Under the pieces are notes generated by a model. The model did no database searches. It was not told the DNA's origin and worked only from the letters and a program-made list of their open reading frames with translations. The position numbers and the translations under genes were made by a program. Source: Longitalea arenae (GTDB lineage Bacteria; Bacteroidota; Bacteroidia; Chitinophagales; Chitinophagaceae). From it: 64,000 nt of DNA. The stretch is taken from the NCBI RefSeq assembly GCF_016924755.1, contig NZ_JAFFJX010000003.1, positions 248,001 to 312,000 of the forward strand, given 5' to 3'. Shown here piece after piece: positions 28,386 through 39,200 of the stretch (positions are counted from its first letter, which is position 1; the number at the start of each line of letters is the position of its first letter).

Positions 28386-29972
28386 ATGTTTCGTAAAAAG
28401 ATCTACGCCTGGCACCGCACCTTATCATTGATCATTGCCATACCGGTATTATTATGGGCAGCCAGCGGTTTTATGCACCCGTTGATGACAAACATCAAAC
28501 CACAGGTAGCCTCTCAAAAGCTCGCGCCCATGGCGGTGGACAGCCAGGCCTTGCGTGTTCCGCTCCGGGAAGCGTTGCAGCGCAATAATATCAAGGCATT
28601 TCATGACGTCCGGCTCATACACATTGATACCAATTTCTTTTACCAGGTACAGCTGGAACTCAATAAGGTGCCTGTATACCTGAGCGCCAGCAACGGCAAA
28701 TTGCTGCCTTCGGGCGATTGGTTATATGCGCAGTACCTGGCCAAACAATTCCTGGAAGCGCCTCAACAGGCGGCGCCGCCCGCTGCTACGGCAGCGACTG
28801 TTGCGATGGTAAGTGAAGCATCGGAAGAAGAACATGATTGCTGCAATGCGGCTACAGCCTGTGTCTTGAAAAATACTACCGGCAGCAAAGTAGGCAATGT
28901 GGCGCGTTTAACAGCATTCGATAAAGAATACAAATACGTGAACCGTTTATTGCCGGTATACAGAGTTGCCTTCAACCGGCCAGACGGCATCAGGATCTAC
29001 GTAGAAACAACGCAGGACCGCTTTGCATTTGCTATGGATAACAGGCGTGCTTCATTTGATGCGCTCTTTCAATGGCTGCATACCTGGTCATGGCTCGATG
29101 CCCTGGGAAATATGAAGTTGTATTTCATCATTGCTATTTGCCTGCTGGCATTATTGACGGCATTGATGGGTATCTATATTTTTTGCATTTCGAAAACGAA
29201 AAAAGCGAACGGGCACACGCTATTGAAAGCACGGCGTAACCACCGGTATACAGCCATTATAGGGGCGCTCTTCACCTTAGCATGGTCGTTCAGCGGGGCC
29301 TGGCATGCATTGGCGAAATTCACTCCTGATGACCGGCTGGCACAGGTGATCAGCAATCAGTTCCCGCCCACTATTGATCTTGATTTTGCGCGATTGCAAT
29401 CGAAGGTTCAGCAACCTGTTGGCAATCTCAGCCTGGTAAAAATGAATGACGAGACCTGGTGGCGTGTGATCACCCTGCCCGGGAAACCACCTGTTACCCA
29501 CACCGCCATGAGCCCAGGCAAAAGCATGGAAGCAAAGTTGCCAACCGTTGTGCTTGTCAGCACAAGGGACTATTCCATTTTACCCCAGGGAGAAGAACAA
29601 TATGCGGCCTGGCTGGCTAAGCAATTCAGCAAAGAGGCCTCCGGGAAAGTGGCGACCGTAACACCCGTTACAAAATTCAATGAGGAATATAATTTCACCG
29701 ACAAACGTTTACCCGTATGGCGGGTGAGTTTTACAGCGCCGAACGATGAACGCTATTTTGTGGAAACAGCAAGCGGCAGATTAGCAGCAAAAGTGAATGA
29801 CATTGAACTGGCAGAAGGTTATTCATTCTCAGTCTTGCATAAACATCATTTTATGGATTGGGCGGGCAAGGCCGCAAGGGATTGGAGCACCATGGTATGG
29901 GCGTTCGTTCAGATTTTGATGATCGTGATCGGCTTGATGCTTTGGCTGAAAAAGAAGAGGTTGAAAAGTTAA
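28386..29972 (+). CDS. PepSY-associated membrane protein with duplicated periplasmic domain
   Basis: The 528-residue inner-membrane protein has four helices: about 13-35 (TLSLIIAIPVLLWAASGF), 250-272 (LYFIIAICLLALLTALMG), 300-318 (ALFTLAWSFSGAWHALA) and 500-522. Two periplasmic PepSY-like regions are clearly internal copies: LPSGDWLYAQYLAKQF with YKYVNRLLPVYRVAFNRPDG against LPQGEEQYAAWLAKQF with YNFTDKRLPVWRVSFTAPND. The first copy carries an extra Cys stretch (EEEHDCCNAATACVLKN). Members next to TonB receptors are linked to siderophore-iron reduction or transport; here that is inferred. Confidence 0.88.
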   Translation: MFRKKIYAWHRTLSLIIAIPVLLWAASGFMHPLMTNIKPQVASQKLAPMAVDSQALRVPLREALQRNNIKAFHDVRLIHIDTNFFYQVQLELNKVPVYLSASNGKLLPSGDWLYAQYLAKQFLEAPQQAAPPAATAATVAMVSEASEEEHDCCNAATACVLKNTTGSKVGNVARLTAFDKEYKYVNRLLPVYRVAFNRPDGIRIYVETTQDRFAFAMDNRRASFDALFQWLHTWSWLDALGNMKLYFIIAICLLALLTALMGIYIFCISKTKKANGHTLLKARRNHRYTAIIGALFTLAWSFSGAWHALAKFTPDDRLAQVISNQFPPTIDLDFARLQSKVQQPVGNLSLVKMNDETWWRVITLPGKPPVTHTAMSPGKSMEAKLPTVVLVSTRDYSILPQGEEQYAAWLAKQFSKEASGKVATVTPVTKFNEEYNFTDKRLPVWRVSFTAPNDERYFVETASGRLAAKVNDIELAEGYSFSVLHKHHFMDWAGKAARDWSTMVWAFVQILMIVIGLMLWLKKKRLKS

Positions 29973-30063
29973 TATAGATCATTATAGCGTTGATAAGGGC
30001 CTGAGGAACCAAAGCGACCGGTTTTTAATGGCCTTTATCCACTTTATCACCTTTATCAACCGC
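29965..30063. repeat. Inverted repeat tract GCGTTGATAAGG against CCTTTATCAAC
   Basis: The left arm GCGTTGATAAGGGCCT faces the right arm GGCCTTTATCCACTTTATC plus ACCTTTATCAAC. It lies between the convergent PepSY and AraC genes. The same GTTGATA word occurs at 24038-24070. Confidence 0.7.
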
Positions 30064-30066
30064 CCC

Positions 30067-30975
30067 TCAATCTTTCTTCTGCGACCGGTATTGCTTGGGC
30101 GATAACCCAATGATCTTTCTGAATCGCTTGGAGAAATAATAAGGATCATCAAAACCCATACTCAGCGCTATGTCCTTTACCGAGCTGGTACTGAAGTCAA
30201 GCTGCTGGCTCGCCTTTTGCATTTTCATCTGAATGAAATAATCAATAGGCGCATAACCGGTCTTTTGCTTGAATAAGCTGGAAAAGCGCGAGGCGGAATA
30301 ATTGTAATGACTGCTCAGGTCCTGCAGGGAAATATTTTCATTGATATGTTCCTGCATGTACAGGATGGCGCTGTCAACCACATCCAGCTTATCGTTCGGA
30401 CTAACGGCCGTATGCTTCGAATTATAAATGAAGAGGCTTAAAAAATGCGGCAAACATAAATTGGCGAAGATGAGGTTATCAGTACTGTATCCCAACTCAA
30501 GGGCTTTATACATCCGGGAGAACATGGTTATGATCTCGCCGCTGCTTTTTATGTAAAAGGGCTTAAAATGCTTTTGTACGGCATGTAATGCATTTAACTG
30601 CGGCAGCGATTCGCCGCCGAAATGGATCCAGTAAATGCTCCAGGGATTGTTATCGTCACTGGCATAGGCATGCTCCACATTCTGTGGTAAAATGAAGAAC
30701 TGGTTCGGACCTACTTCAGATTTCTTATCCCCTATCTGGTACCAGCCAGTGCCATCAACGCAATAAAATAAGAAGTTCTCGGGCAATCCTTTTTTCCGGT
30801 AAGTATAATGACCCCGTGCATTTGGATAATATCCCAGGCTGCAAACGTACATTTGGTTCAGCAACACGTTTGGCAGCACCTTTTGTTTAAGCACCGTTTT
30901 GGGGATTTCTATCCGTTGGCGGCCAATGCCATACCAGATGTTCTTGTGAGACCCTTCTTTATTTTTCGCATTCAT
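30067..30975 (-). CDS. AraC family transcriptional regulator with cupin domain
   Basis: The 302-residue regulator has an N-terminal cupin (VGPNQFFILPQNVEHAYAS) and a C-terminal AraC double HTH (SLQDLSSHYNYSASRFSSLF; VKDIALSMGFDDPYYFSKRF). The ATG at 30975 is used because the longer reading starts at TTG with no support. It is divergent from the DUF5703 gene at 31091 (116 bp apart) and probably controls it. It resembles the regulator at 1574. Confidence 0.9.
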   Translation of the reverse strand: MNAKNKEGSHKNIWYGIGRQRIEIPKTVLKQKVLPNVLLNQMYVCSLGYYPNARGHYTYRKKGLPENFLFYCVDGTGWYQIGDKKSEVGPNQFFILPQNVEHAYASDDNNPWSIYWIHFGGESLPQLNALHAVQKHFKPFYIKSSGEIITMFSRMYKALELGYSTDNLIFANLCLPHFLSLFIYNSKHTAVSPNDKLDVVDSAILYMQEHINENISLQDLSSHYNYSASRFSSLFKQKTGYAPIDYFIQMKMQKASQQLDFSTSSVKDIALSMGFDDPYYFSKRFRKIIGLSPKQYRSQKKD

Positions 30976-31090
30976 ATGGTATAACAAAAGAATTTACGGC
31001 AAGATACTTACATTCGCTGATTCCCGGTCCGGTGGACCTATGTTATCAATGAATATTCCGGAACCGGGAAATACAGAATCGTCTTCACCC

Positions 31091-33430
31091 ATGAACAAAA
31101 AGAATGTCTTTCTTATTACAGGTATCTTCATTGCAAATTTATTACCGCTGGTTTTGCCGGCACAACCTGTATTGCCAACTTACAATATTAGCTGGAATTC
31201 ACAAAGTAAACATGCGGGCGAATCCATGCCCTGCGGCGGCGGGGATATCGGCCTCAATGTATGGGTGGAAAAAGGCGAACTATACTTCTATATGGCCAAA
31301 AGCGGTTGCTTTGATGAAAACAATGCGCTGTTGAAGCAAGGCAGAATACGTGTCAAACTAACACCGAATGTATTTGACGGTGAATACTTTAAACAGGAAC
31401 TGAAATTAGAAGAAGGTTATATCCAGATCGACGGCCGCCATAACAATCAGGCGGCAAGCATCAAAGTATGGGTCGATGTTTTCCGCCCGGTGATCCATGT
31501 CGACGTTACAGGAAATACGGCCCTGAAAGCAGAAGTTGCTTATGAAAGCTGGCGATATACCGACCGTAAAAGTACCGGCAAAGCCAATAATGCCAACTCT
31601 TACAAGTGGGCGCCGCCCGCACCTGTAATTACTAATAAAGATAATATTGGCTTCGACGGTAATACCGTCTTGTTTTATCATCGCAACCGTTCAGATGCAC
31701 CGAATATCTTTGACGTCACGGTAAAACAACAGGGATTGGATGCGGTTAAAGATCAGTTGTATAACCCAATCGCTGGTCTCACTTTTGGTGGAATTATGCA
31801 GGGGAGCAACCTGCAGCCGGCCGGCACCTATACCGGAACGTATATGGATAGCGACTTTACCGGCTGGAAACTCGAAAGCAAAAAAGCGGCCCGCAATCAC
31901 CAGGTCAGTATCATTTTACATAGTGCTCAAACGGCCACAGCCGAAGCCTGGCGCAACGGCCTGCAACAGGTCATAGCCAACGCAGGTAAACAGGCGGCCA
32001 CCGCCTGGCAACAGACCCGCCTCTGGTGGAAACAATACTGGCAACGCAGCTTTATTTATATACAACCCAATAAAGCTGATACCGGTTCCGCCCTCTGGCA
32101 AACCGGCCGCAATTACCAATTGTTCCGGTATATGCTGGGTTGCAATGCATTTGGCAACAATCCTACTAAATTCAATGGCGGTCTCTTCACGTATGACCCC
32201 GCCCTCACCGATACCAGCCTGCGCTTTACGCCCGATTTCCGCAATTGGGGCGGTGGTATTCATACCGCCCAGAATCAGCGGCTGGTCTATTTCCCCATGT
32301 TAAAAAGCGGTGATTACGACATCATGAAACCCCAGTTCGATTTTTACCTGCGCATCCTGCGCAATGCTGAACTACGCAGCAAGGTATACTGGGGTCACCC
32401 CGGCGCCTGCTTTGCCGAACAGCTTGAAAATTTCGGTTTGCCCAATAGTGCCGAATATGGCTGGAAGCGGCCGGCCGATTTTGATAAAGGCATTGAATAC
32501 AATGCCTGGCTGGAATATGAGTGGGATACCGTCCTCGAGTTCTGTTTAATGATGCTTGAAACCGAACGGTATAACGGCAATAATATACAGGAATATATTC
32601 CCTTCATTGAAAGCTGTTTGCGTTTCTTCAATGAACACTACCAATACCTGGCAGGTAAAAGGGGCCGGAAAACACTCGATGGCAATGGCGACCTGGTCAT
32701 CTTCCCGGGATCGGCGGCAGAAACGTATAAAATGGCCTATAATCCCAGCAGCACGGTGGCCGGCCTGCATACCGTACTAACAAGATTACTCGAACTGCCT
32801 CCCTCCTATCTGAACGATTCCGCCCGCAACGAATGGAAATTGATGCTGTCGCGTATTCCACCCATCAGCTTCCGGCAATTCGGTAATTACACGACGATTG
32901 CGCCTGCAAGATTATGGGAACGGATCAATAATACGGAATGCCCGCAATTATACCCGGTTTTTCCCTGGGGTATGTATGGGGTGGGCAAACCCGGACTGGA
33001 TACCGCTATCAATACTTTTAAACATGATACGGATGCAATAAAGTTCAGAAGCCATGTTGGCTGGAAACAGGATAATATTTTTGCCGCACGCCTGGGTTTG
33101 ACCGAAGAAGCGCTACAGCTCACCACACAAAAACTAAAGAACAGCGGCCGCCGCTTTCCGGCATTCTGGGGCCCGGGGTACGACTGGACACCCGACCATA
33201 ACTGGGGCGGCAGCGGTATGATCGGCCTGCAGGAAATGCTCCTGCAAACCGATGGTAAAAAGATCCTGCTCTTCCCGGCCTGGCCCAGCAATGAGGATGT
33301 TCATTTTAAATTACATGCTCCTTATAATACGACGGTAGAAGCATCGCTTGTGAACGGTAAACTGCAATCGCTTACCGTGACACCGGCAGCAAGAAAGCAG
33401 GATGTAATCGTCCTATTGAAAGCTGAATAA
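31091..33430 (+). CDS. Secreted DUF5703-domain protein, GH95-like alpha/alpha-barrel
   Basis: The 779-residue protein starts MNKKNVFLITGIFIANLLPL (Sec signal, cleavage near PAQ); this ATG is preferred to one 17 codons upstream. The N-terminal beta-sandwich (YNISWNSQSKHAGESMPCGG and GDIGLNVWVEKGELYFYMAK) is that of DUF5703. The C-terminal half looks like an alpha/alpha-barrel glycosidase of the GH65/GH95 clan type (YWGHPGACFAEQ, FPGSAAETYKMAYNPSS, FWGPGYDWTPDHNWGGS). GH95 enzymes act on alpha-L-fucose or alpha-L-galactose; activity here is not shown. It is probably controlled by the divergent AraC gene. Confidence 0.8.
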   Translation: MNKKNVFLITGIFIANLLPLVLPAQPVLPTYNISWNSQSKHAGESMPCGGGDIGLNVWVEKGELYFYMAKSGCFDENNALLKQGRIRVKLTPNVFDGEYFKQELKLEEGYIQIDGRHNNQAASIKVWVDVFRPVIHVDVTGNTALKAEVAYESWRYTDRKSTGKANNANSYKWAPPAPVITNKDNIGFDGNTVLFYHRNRSDAPNIFDVTVKQQGLDAVKDQLYNPIAGLTFGGIMQGSNLQPAGTYTGTYMDSDFTGWKLESKKAARNHQVSIILHSAQTATAEAWRNGLQQVIANAGKQAATAWQQTRLWWKQYWQRSFIYIQPNKADTGSALWQTGRNYQLFRYMLGCNAFGNNPTKFNGGLFTYDPALTDTSLRFTPDFRNWGGGIHTAQNQRLVYFPMLKSGDYDIMKPQFDFYLRILRNAELRSKVYWGHPGACFAEQLENFGLPNSAEYGWKRPADFDKGIEYNAWLEYEWDTVLEFCLMMLETERYNGNNIQEYIPFIESCLRFFNEHYQYLAGKRGRKTLDGNGDLVIFPGSAAETYKMAYNPSSTVAGLHTVLTRLLELPPSYLNDSARNEWKLMLSRIPPISFRQFGNYTTIAPARLWERINNTECPQLYPVFPWGMYGVGKPGLDTAINTFKHDTDAIKFRSHVGWKQDNIFAARLGLTEEALQLTTQKLKNSGRRFPAFWGPGYDWTPDHNWGGSGMIGLQEMLLQTDGKKILLFPAWPSNEDVHFKLHAPYNTTVEASLVNGKLQSLTVTPAARKQDVIVLLKAE

Positions 33431-33431
33431 T

Positions 33432-34124
33432 ATGAAGACCTTATTAACCGCCTCCATACTCACAATACTTGTACTCCTGTCACAGGCACAATCGCCCTGC
33501 GACAAGATCAAATACCTGGATAAGCTGGCCATGGCGCCGGGGGAATTACCGGTGCAGGAATTCAAAATAATGGACTATAATCAGATCCCCGATTCGGTGA
33601 AAGCCCGTTTACAAAATGAGATCATTAAAGAAACATCGGCATCCTTCTTTTCATCGCTGCGCGTCAGAAGCGTCAAATACCTCGATTCGGCCATTAATGA
33701 AAAAATGTTCAGTCCGGTAATCATTACCGACGAGAACAACAACCCGGTAGACTTTGTGTATGTTATTTTTTACGAGATGCAATTCAAGGGGAATATCCCT
33801 TTTGTATTTAAACTGGAGGTTAAAGAAAATGGCGGATTATTAAGGAAAGGGCAGTTTGAAGGCGTCTTTGATCAGAAGAAGAGGATCATTCCCTGCACAA
33901 AGGCATTATCGATTGCAGCCACCGATAAGGAAGCGCCCATCACCAAACCGGGTGATATTTACATGTACTATAATCAAACCTATAAGACCATCGTATGGCA
34001 GATCATGGAAGCTGACAACAGCTCGGGCGACAGCCAGCATGTAACCGTGATCAATGTTTTTAATGGCGAGGTACTGGAAAGAAATGAGTTCCTGAAAGGA
34101 ATGACGGAATTTGACAACGATTAA
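33432..34124 (+). CDS. Secreted protein of unknown function
   Basis: A 230-residue protein with a Sec signal (MKTLLTASILTILVLLSQAQ). Its ATG follows the DUF5703 stop by 1 bp, so the two are co-translated. I recognise no family with confidence. The region VIFYEMQFKGNIPFVFKLEV and the ending TVINVFNGEVLERNEFLKGM have the alternating pattern of a beta-sandwich. The close linkage suggests an accessory role to the DUF5703 protein. Confidence 0.75.
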   Translation: MKTLLTASILTILVLLSQAQSPCDKIKYLDKLAMAPGELPVQEFKIMDYNQIPDSVKARLQNEIIKETSASFFSSLRVRSVKYLDSAINEKMFSPVIITDENNNPVDFVYVIFYEMQFKGNIPFVFKLEVKENGGLLRKGQFEGVFDQKKRIIPCTKALSIAATDKEAPITKPGDIYMYYNQTYKTIVWQIMEADNSSGDSQHVTVINVFNGEVLERNEFLKGMTEFDND

Positions 34125-34125
34125 T

Positions 34126-34160
34126 AAATGTGGCCTCCGCCACTGGCGGAGGCCACATTT
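34126..34160. terminator. Perfect 16-bp hairpin between convergent genes, bidirectional terminator
   Basis: AAATGTGGCCTCCGCC and GGCGGAGGCCACATTT pair over 16 bp with a 3-nt loop (ACT). It lies between the stops at 34124 and 34165. Both flanks are A/T-rich, so it can serve both directions. The TCCGCC-loop-GGCGGA part is shared with the terminator at 3046, and it contains the GGAGGCC word of the intergenic repeats. Confidence 0.85.
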
Positions 34161-34164
34161 ATAG

Positions 34165-36186
34165 TTATTTTCTCACCCACACGGTCATATCCGATTTACC
34201 TCTGTTGCCCCATGCATAGTATGGAACCATGGTTATTTTAATCGGTGTTTCAGTAGCACGTACTTCTTTATATAATGCTTTCGACCAGTCTGTTTTAGGT
34301 TGCAGCAGGCCAGTACCCTGCAGCGTTGCTATTTTACTTTTGCTGATCGTGGTCATTACCGGTTTCAGATCATTCTTAACAGGAATGGCAATATCAAATA
34401 CATTGGTGCCTTTGGGAAGATCAGTCGATTCCAGGCAATACACGATCGGTCCGCGCTTAACGGCCATCTGATTCCGGGTCTCTTCCACCAGCGGATTGCT
34501 TTCGATCAGGGTTACCGGCATGCTGAGGTTCAGCTCAATCACATCACCGGCTTTCCAGGTACGGTTGAGCTCTTCGTATTGCGCCGCTTTTGCCTTTAAT
34601 GTCACCGGTTTACCATTCACTTTCAGGTCGGCTTTTTTGCACCAGCCGGGAATACGCAGGAATAATGAGAAAGCGCTGGCGGGCGCTTTGTTGACCGTGA
34701 ATTTAACAGCACCATCCCAGGGATAATTGCTTTGCTGCGACAATTCCACTTCACCGCCTTTTTCCAGCTGCGTCGATAATTTGTTACCGCCATACATATG
34801 CACCCACACGCCTTTATCGGAAGTGGTGTACGCATAATCGCTCACCTGCGTCATGGTGCGCACGGTATTGGGCGGACAACAATTCGACAGGCTGATATAT
34901 GGGATTCGTCCCCCTGCCCAACGCAGGGTATACGGAAAATCAGCTGAAGCACTGAGCGGGTTGGTATAAAAGAAATTATTGCCATCGAGGCTGATGCCCG
35001 ACAAGATCGCATTATACAATTCAAGTTCCACTACATCGGCGTACTTGGCATCACCAGACAATAATAACATCCGCCAGTTCCACAAGAGATTGCCAATGTT
35101 CGCACAGGTCTCATTATGCGCCGTCATATTCGGCAGTTGATATGCACGTCCATAGGCCTGGTGTGTTTTCTGAATATAGGGCGGCTTATAAGAAGTGCCA
35201 TAAGGAGAAACGCCGTCATAAAGGGCGCCGCACCCGCCGGTTACATACATTTTACGGTATACCACATCGTCCCAGATGCTGTGCAGGCAATCCATCAAAG
35301 AGTCGTCCCCGGTCTCTGCATATACGTCGGCTACACCGGCATACAGGTAGTTCGCTCTAACGGCATGGCCCATGGCCACTTTTTGCTGACGGAAAGGAAT
35401 ACGGTCCTGGTTATCATCGGTACCATTCTCTACCAGTCCACGAATGTTGATGAGGTTGATCGCCAGCTGCAGGTATTTGGGATCTTTGGTGGTACGGTAC
35501 ATTTCCACCACACCCATGTAATGGGATGGACAGATCGCATTACGCGCCAGCTCAGGGGAGGATCTTTTATAAAAAGCATCCAGGTAATCGGCTGCTTTAA
35601 TGGCCACATTCAGCAGGGTCTTTTTACCGGTTACACGATAGTGCACACAACCGGCGGTCATCAGGTGGCCCAGGTTGTAGGTCTCAAAATTCAACCTATC
35701 GGCAAATGCTCTTTCTTTATTCGTTTGTTTGCGTTCTTCTATTAATACGGGCGTATGAATATAACCATCCGGGCGCTGACAGGCCGCAATGGTGGCAATA
35801 GCCGTATCCATCATGGTCTCCAGCTTCTTGTCTTTTGTTACGGCATAGAGTTTGGCCACCCCTTCCAGCAACTTGTAAAAATCACCATCATGGAACGGCG
35901 GACCGCTATGCGAACCGGTATCCTTTCCGGCTGCAATTTCGAAATTCTTATAAGCGTGGCTGACATTGGCATCGGTATAGGTGCGCCATAAATTAGGCAC
36001 CATGGAATCTTTACATACCTGCATACGTTCGCCCCAAAATCCGCTGGTCCATACAACCGCGTTCATATTGACCGGCTGCAGTTTTGCGTGGGTACTGTTG
36101 CTGGTATTCACCAGGCTGTTATCCTGGCTATACACAGAACCTCCCAGGCCCAACAGGAAGAAAAAAAGATGAATACGTTTATACAT
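34165..36186 (-). CDS. GH127 beta-L-arabinofuranosidase-like protein
   Basis: The 673-residue secreted protein (signal to about SVYSQ) belongs to the GH127/DUF1680 family. The active-site Zn-thiolate residues known from HypBA1 are visible: Glu359 and Cys361 in HNETCANIG, and Cys436-Cys437 in NCCPPNTVR, with family-like spacing. The (alpha/alpha)6 barrel is followed by beta-sandwiches (GGEVELSQQSNYPWDG, LFLRIPGWCKKADLKVNGK). It should release beta-L-Araf or a similar sugar. It is the last gene of the susC-susD-GH106-GH127 run. Confidence 0.92.
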   Translation of the reverse strand: MYKRIHLFFFLLGLGGSVYSQDNSLVNTSNSTHAKLQPVNMNAVVWTSGFWGERMQVCKDSMVPNLWRTYTDANVSHAYKNFEIAAGKDTGSHSGPPFHDGDFYKLLEGVAKLYAVTKDKKLETMMDTAIATIAACQRPDGYIHTPVLIEERKQTNKERAFADRLNFETYNLGHLMTAGCVHYRVTGKKTLLNVAIKAADYLDAFYKRSSPELARNAICPSHYMGVVEMYRTTKDPKYLQLAINLINIRGLVENGTDDNQDRIPFRQQKVAMGHAVRANYLYAGVADVYAETGDDSLMDCLHSIWDDVVYRKMYVTGGCGALYDGVSPYGTSYKPPYIQKTHQAYGRAYQLPNMTAHNETCANIGNLLWNWRMLLLSGDAKYADVVELELYNAILSGISLDGNNFFYTNPLSASADFPYTLRWAGGRIPYISLSNCCPPNTVRTMTQVSDYAYTTSDKGVWVHMYGGNKLSTQLEKGGEVELSQQSNYPWDGAVKFTVNKAPASAFSLFLRIPGWCKKADLKVNGKPVTLKAKAAQYEELNRTWKAGDVIELNLSMPVTLIESNPLVEETRNQMAVKRGPIVYCLESTDLPKGTNVFDIAIPVKNDLKPVMTTISKSKIATLQGTGLLQPKTDWSKALYKEVRATETPIKITMVPYYAWGNRGKSDMTVWVRK

Positions 36187-36216
36187 AGCTTTTACAAAAT
36201 TTTACAGGTTTCATTG

Positions 36217-39200
36217 TTATTGTTCTGTTACCAGCATCACCGGCCCCAGCAAACCCGCCGGCAACAGTGGTTTATCTTTCGCCCAGAATGGCGCATTTGT
36301 TTGGGTGATCCGTTCTTTCTCCGGCAATAGCAGGTCACCTTTTAGGCGGTTGAACCAGGTATTGGTAACGGCTATCGTCAGGTCATTTTTACCAGGGCGC
36401 AAGGCCTTTGTAATATCCACGCGGTAAGGCGGCGTCCAGGCAACTCCGCAGGACTTACCATTTACAAACACTTCCGCCAGGTTGGCTACATCGCCTACAT
36501 CCAACCAGGTTTTTGCTATGGCGTCATTCGACTTATGATCAAAACCGGTGGTATACACGGCTGTACCTGAATAATATTTAATAGCGTTGTTATTGTCTGT
36601 TGACCAGTCTTTCAATTGATCAAAGACAACGGGTTTTGCCGGACCACCTTTTGTATGATCGAATGTGACCGTCCAGGCAGCCCGGATAGTGTCTACGGAT
36701 ATTTTCCGCTGATCGATCCGCTGAATGGCCTCGTTAGCAGGTTTACTGAATACAACGAATAAAGAACCATTAGCAGGTAATTCCAGGGTCAGTCTGGTAC
36801 CACCATGTACGAACTTATACCCTTTTGCAGGGTACTGCTCACCGGTTACCGGATCCAATACTTCCGGTAAACGGCCGCTTATCCGCAGATCTACCTGGAT
36901 GGTGCGTTTTTCATTGAGCTGATTGCTGATAAAATAGAGATCAAATCCATTCCCGGCCCTATGGGTCCATGCAATGTCCCTGATCATTTTACCGGTACTG
37001 ATATCGCGCACATCCACATCCCGTTTTAATGCGAGCGGTTCGAAAGAACTTTCTTTATAAGGCCCCTGCACCACGGTTCCCTTCCCTAGTTTCCATTTCA
37101 TCAATTTACCGGCAGGTACTTTTTTCCAGAGAGCAGCGGCAACCCTTTTCACCTCTTTATCTGCGGTGGCCGATTGCGTGAGGCTGTACGATTGCTCAGG
37201 CGCATCATTCACAATAATGGTTGCACCGGCCTGCACTAATTCCGCTATTTTTTTTGCAACGGCGGGCGTCATGCGTTTGGTTACCGGCGACATGGGATGT
37301 GGTTGCGGCAACACTAATATTCTATAACTCGCCCCACCGGGAAATTCCACCCTTCCATTGCGCACGGTGGCCTTCATCAATACATCCGGGTTAAAGCAAT
37401 CATACGCATACCCGTGTAAAGGATCGATCCAGTCTTCGGGGTCCGCCATATTGGCCGTATGGGTCACTCCTTCGGGCATCGTCCGCAATGGATTGCCGCT
37501 ATTCGCAAGCCGCTTTTTTTCTGCTTCTACAATAGAATCGCCAAAGATGCCCGGCAGGGTTTTCACCAGCCTGTCTGGCAAGATAGAACGGCGGGGAATC
37601 TCTTCGCCGGTGAAAACGGCTATATCCACCACGGGCTTGCCCAACTGCAGCAAAGCCTGGCAACGCTGCGCATATTCTACCCATGCTTTACCAGGCTTCC
37701 ACCAGGTTTGGTTACGCTGAAAATACAAGCCGATACCATTCAGGGTCATGCCCGGCGCACGATCTACCCAGGGGTTATGCATGAACACATGGTAGGCCAT
37801 GCGATTGACCCCTAATGCAAAATTGCGATCCTTCAGCGCTTTCAACATGCCGGGATGCTCATCCCAGGCCATCCGCAATTCCGTAAACGCTTCTGCACCT
37901 ATAATTTGTTTACCGTAGATATGCGCCCCTGAAATGGCATCGAACATATCATTGGGTTTATCGTGGGTTGGACTGCGCACCCAGAACTCGCCCATGGGAA
38001 CATCAACTACCTGGTAATGTAATAAGCCATCACTCGTCATAGTAGGCGCAATGGTTTCCCCGGTCATGATGCATCCTTTTTTACTGGACAGCTTTTTAAG
38101 GGTCATATAGAAATTATCCTTTACCAGCTCCATAATTGTCTGGCGTACATCATATAAAAACCGCTCTGATACATCAGCGCTTTCCACCGGAACGCCGCTC
38201 ATGGTAATGAGGTAGGGTAAACAATCGTAACCGCGACGTTTCTTAAACTCCTCCCGGAAAACCGGCGACCAGTTCTGGCTACCGCATTCCCAGCTGTCGA
38301 GATGCAGCATTTTTAAAACGTCTTTAGTTATATCAGGGCCGGCACGCCGGATGGCTTCACCAAACCAACTATTGAACTGCAGCGTCACTGCTTCTGGATT
38401 GAATTTATCACACTCGAGCCCCCTGCCGCCACCACCGGTTGCATTGGTTTGCCCGGTAGACGTATGACCAACCCGCATGATGGTCCAGTTACCTTCAGGC
38501 ACATCCCAGTTGAGGCGGCCGTCGGCTGTCATTTTATCGGTGATATTGAGGATGCGATCCAATGGCACACATAAAGAATCAGGAACCATTGCAGCCGTTG
38601 TGCGTTCGCTTACGCGCCATACCGAACCATTTTTTCCCTCGTATTGATGGATCACCGGCTCGCCTGATAACAGGATACCATTTACTTTTAATGTGGGTTT
38701 CCATTTGGCGGCATCCAGGTCTTCCGATCCCGGCTCGAGGCCGGTTCTATCGTATACAAAGCGGAAATAACGGGCGGTGGTTGGTTTTATGGAATAAGTA
38801 ATATCCGCATCAGTATCCTGCCAGCCACTGCGGGGCGCCTGCATGCGTTGGAGGAGTTTGAACTGTTTACCATCATTGCTTACCAGGATCTGTAACTGGC
38901 GCGATGGATAGTTCGTACCACTGGGACGGATCACGATCGAACGGCAGGTAAACGGTTTATCATAAGCGTACTGGATCCAGCAGGCGCTATCGCTTCTAAA
39001 GCTCTGGCGGTTGTTCTTATTGACAAGAAATTGCGGCGATACGCCCGCTACACTGCTGGTGACTACCGGCACCATGGCCGTATCGGTTATGCTTTTTTGG
39101 ATCACGGTAGGATAAGCAAAGACGGCGATATCGCGGTAATAATTCACTCTTGTTTCCGGCTGGGGTAAAATGCCGTTGAACTTCTTTTTACCGCTTACAT

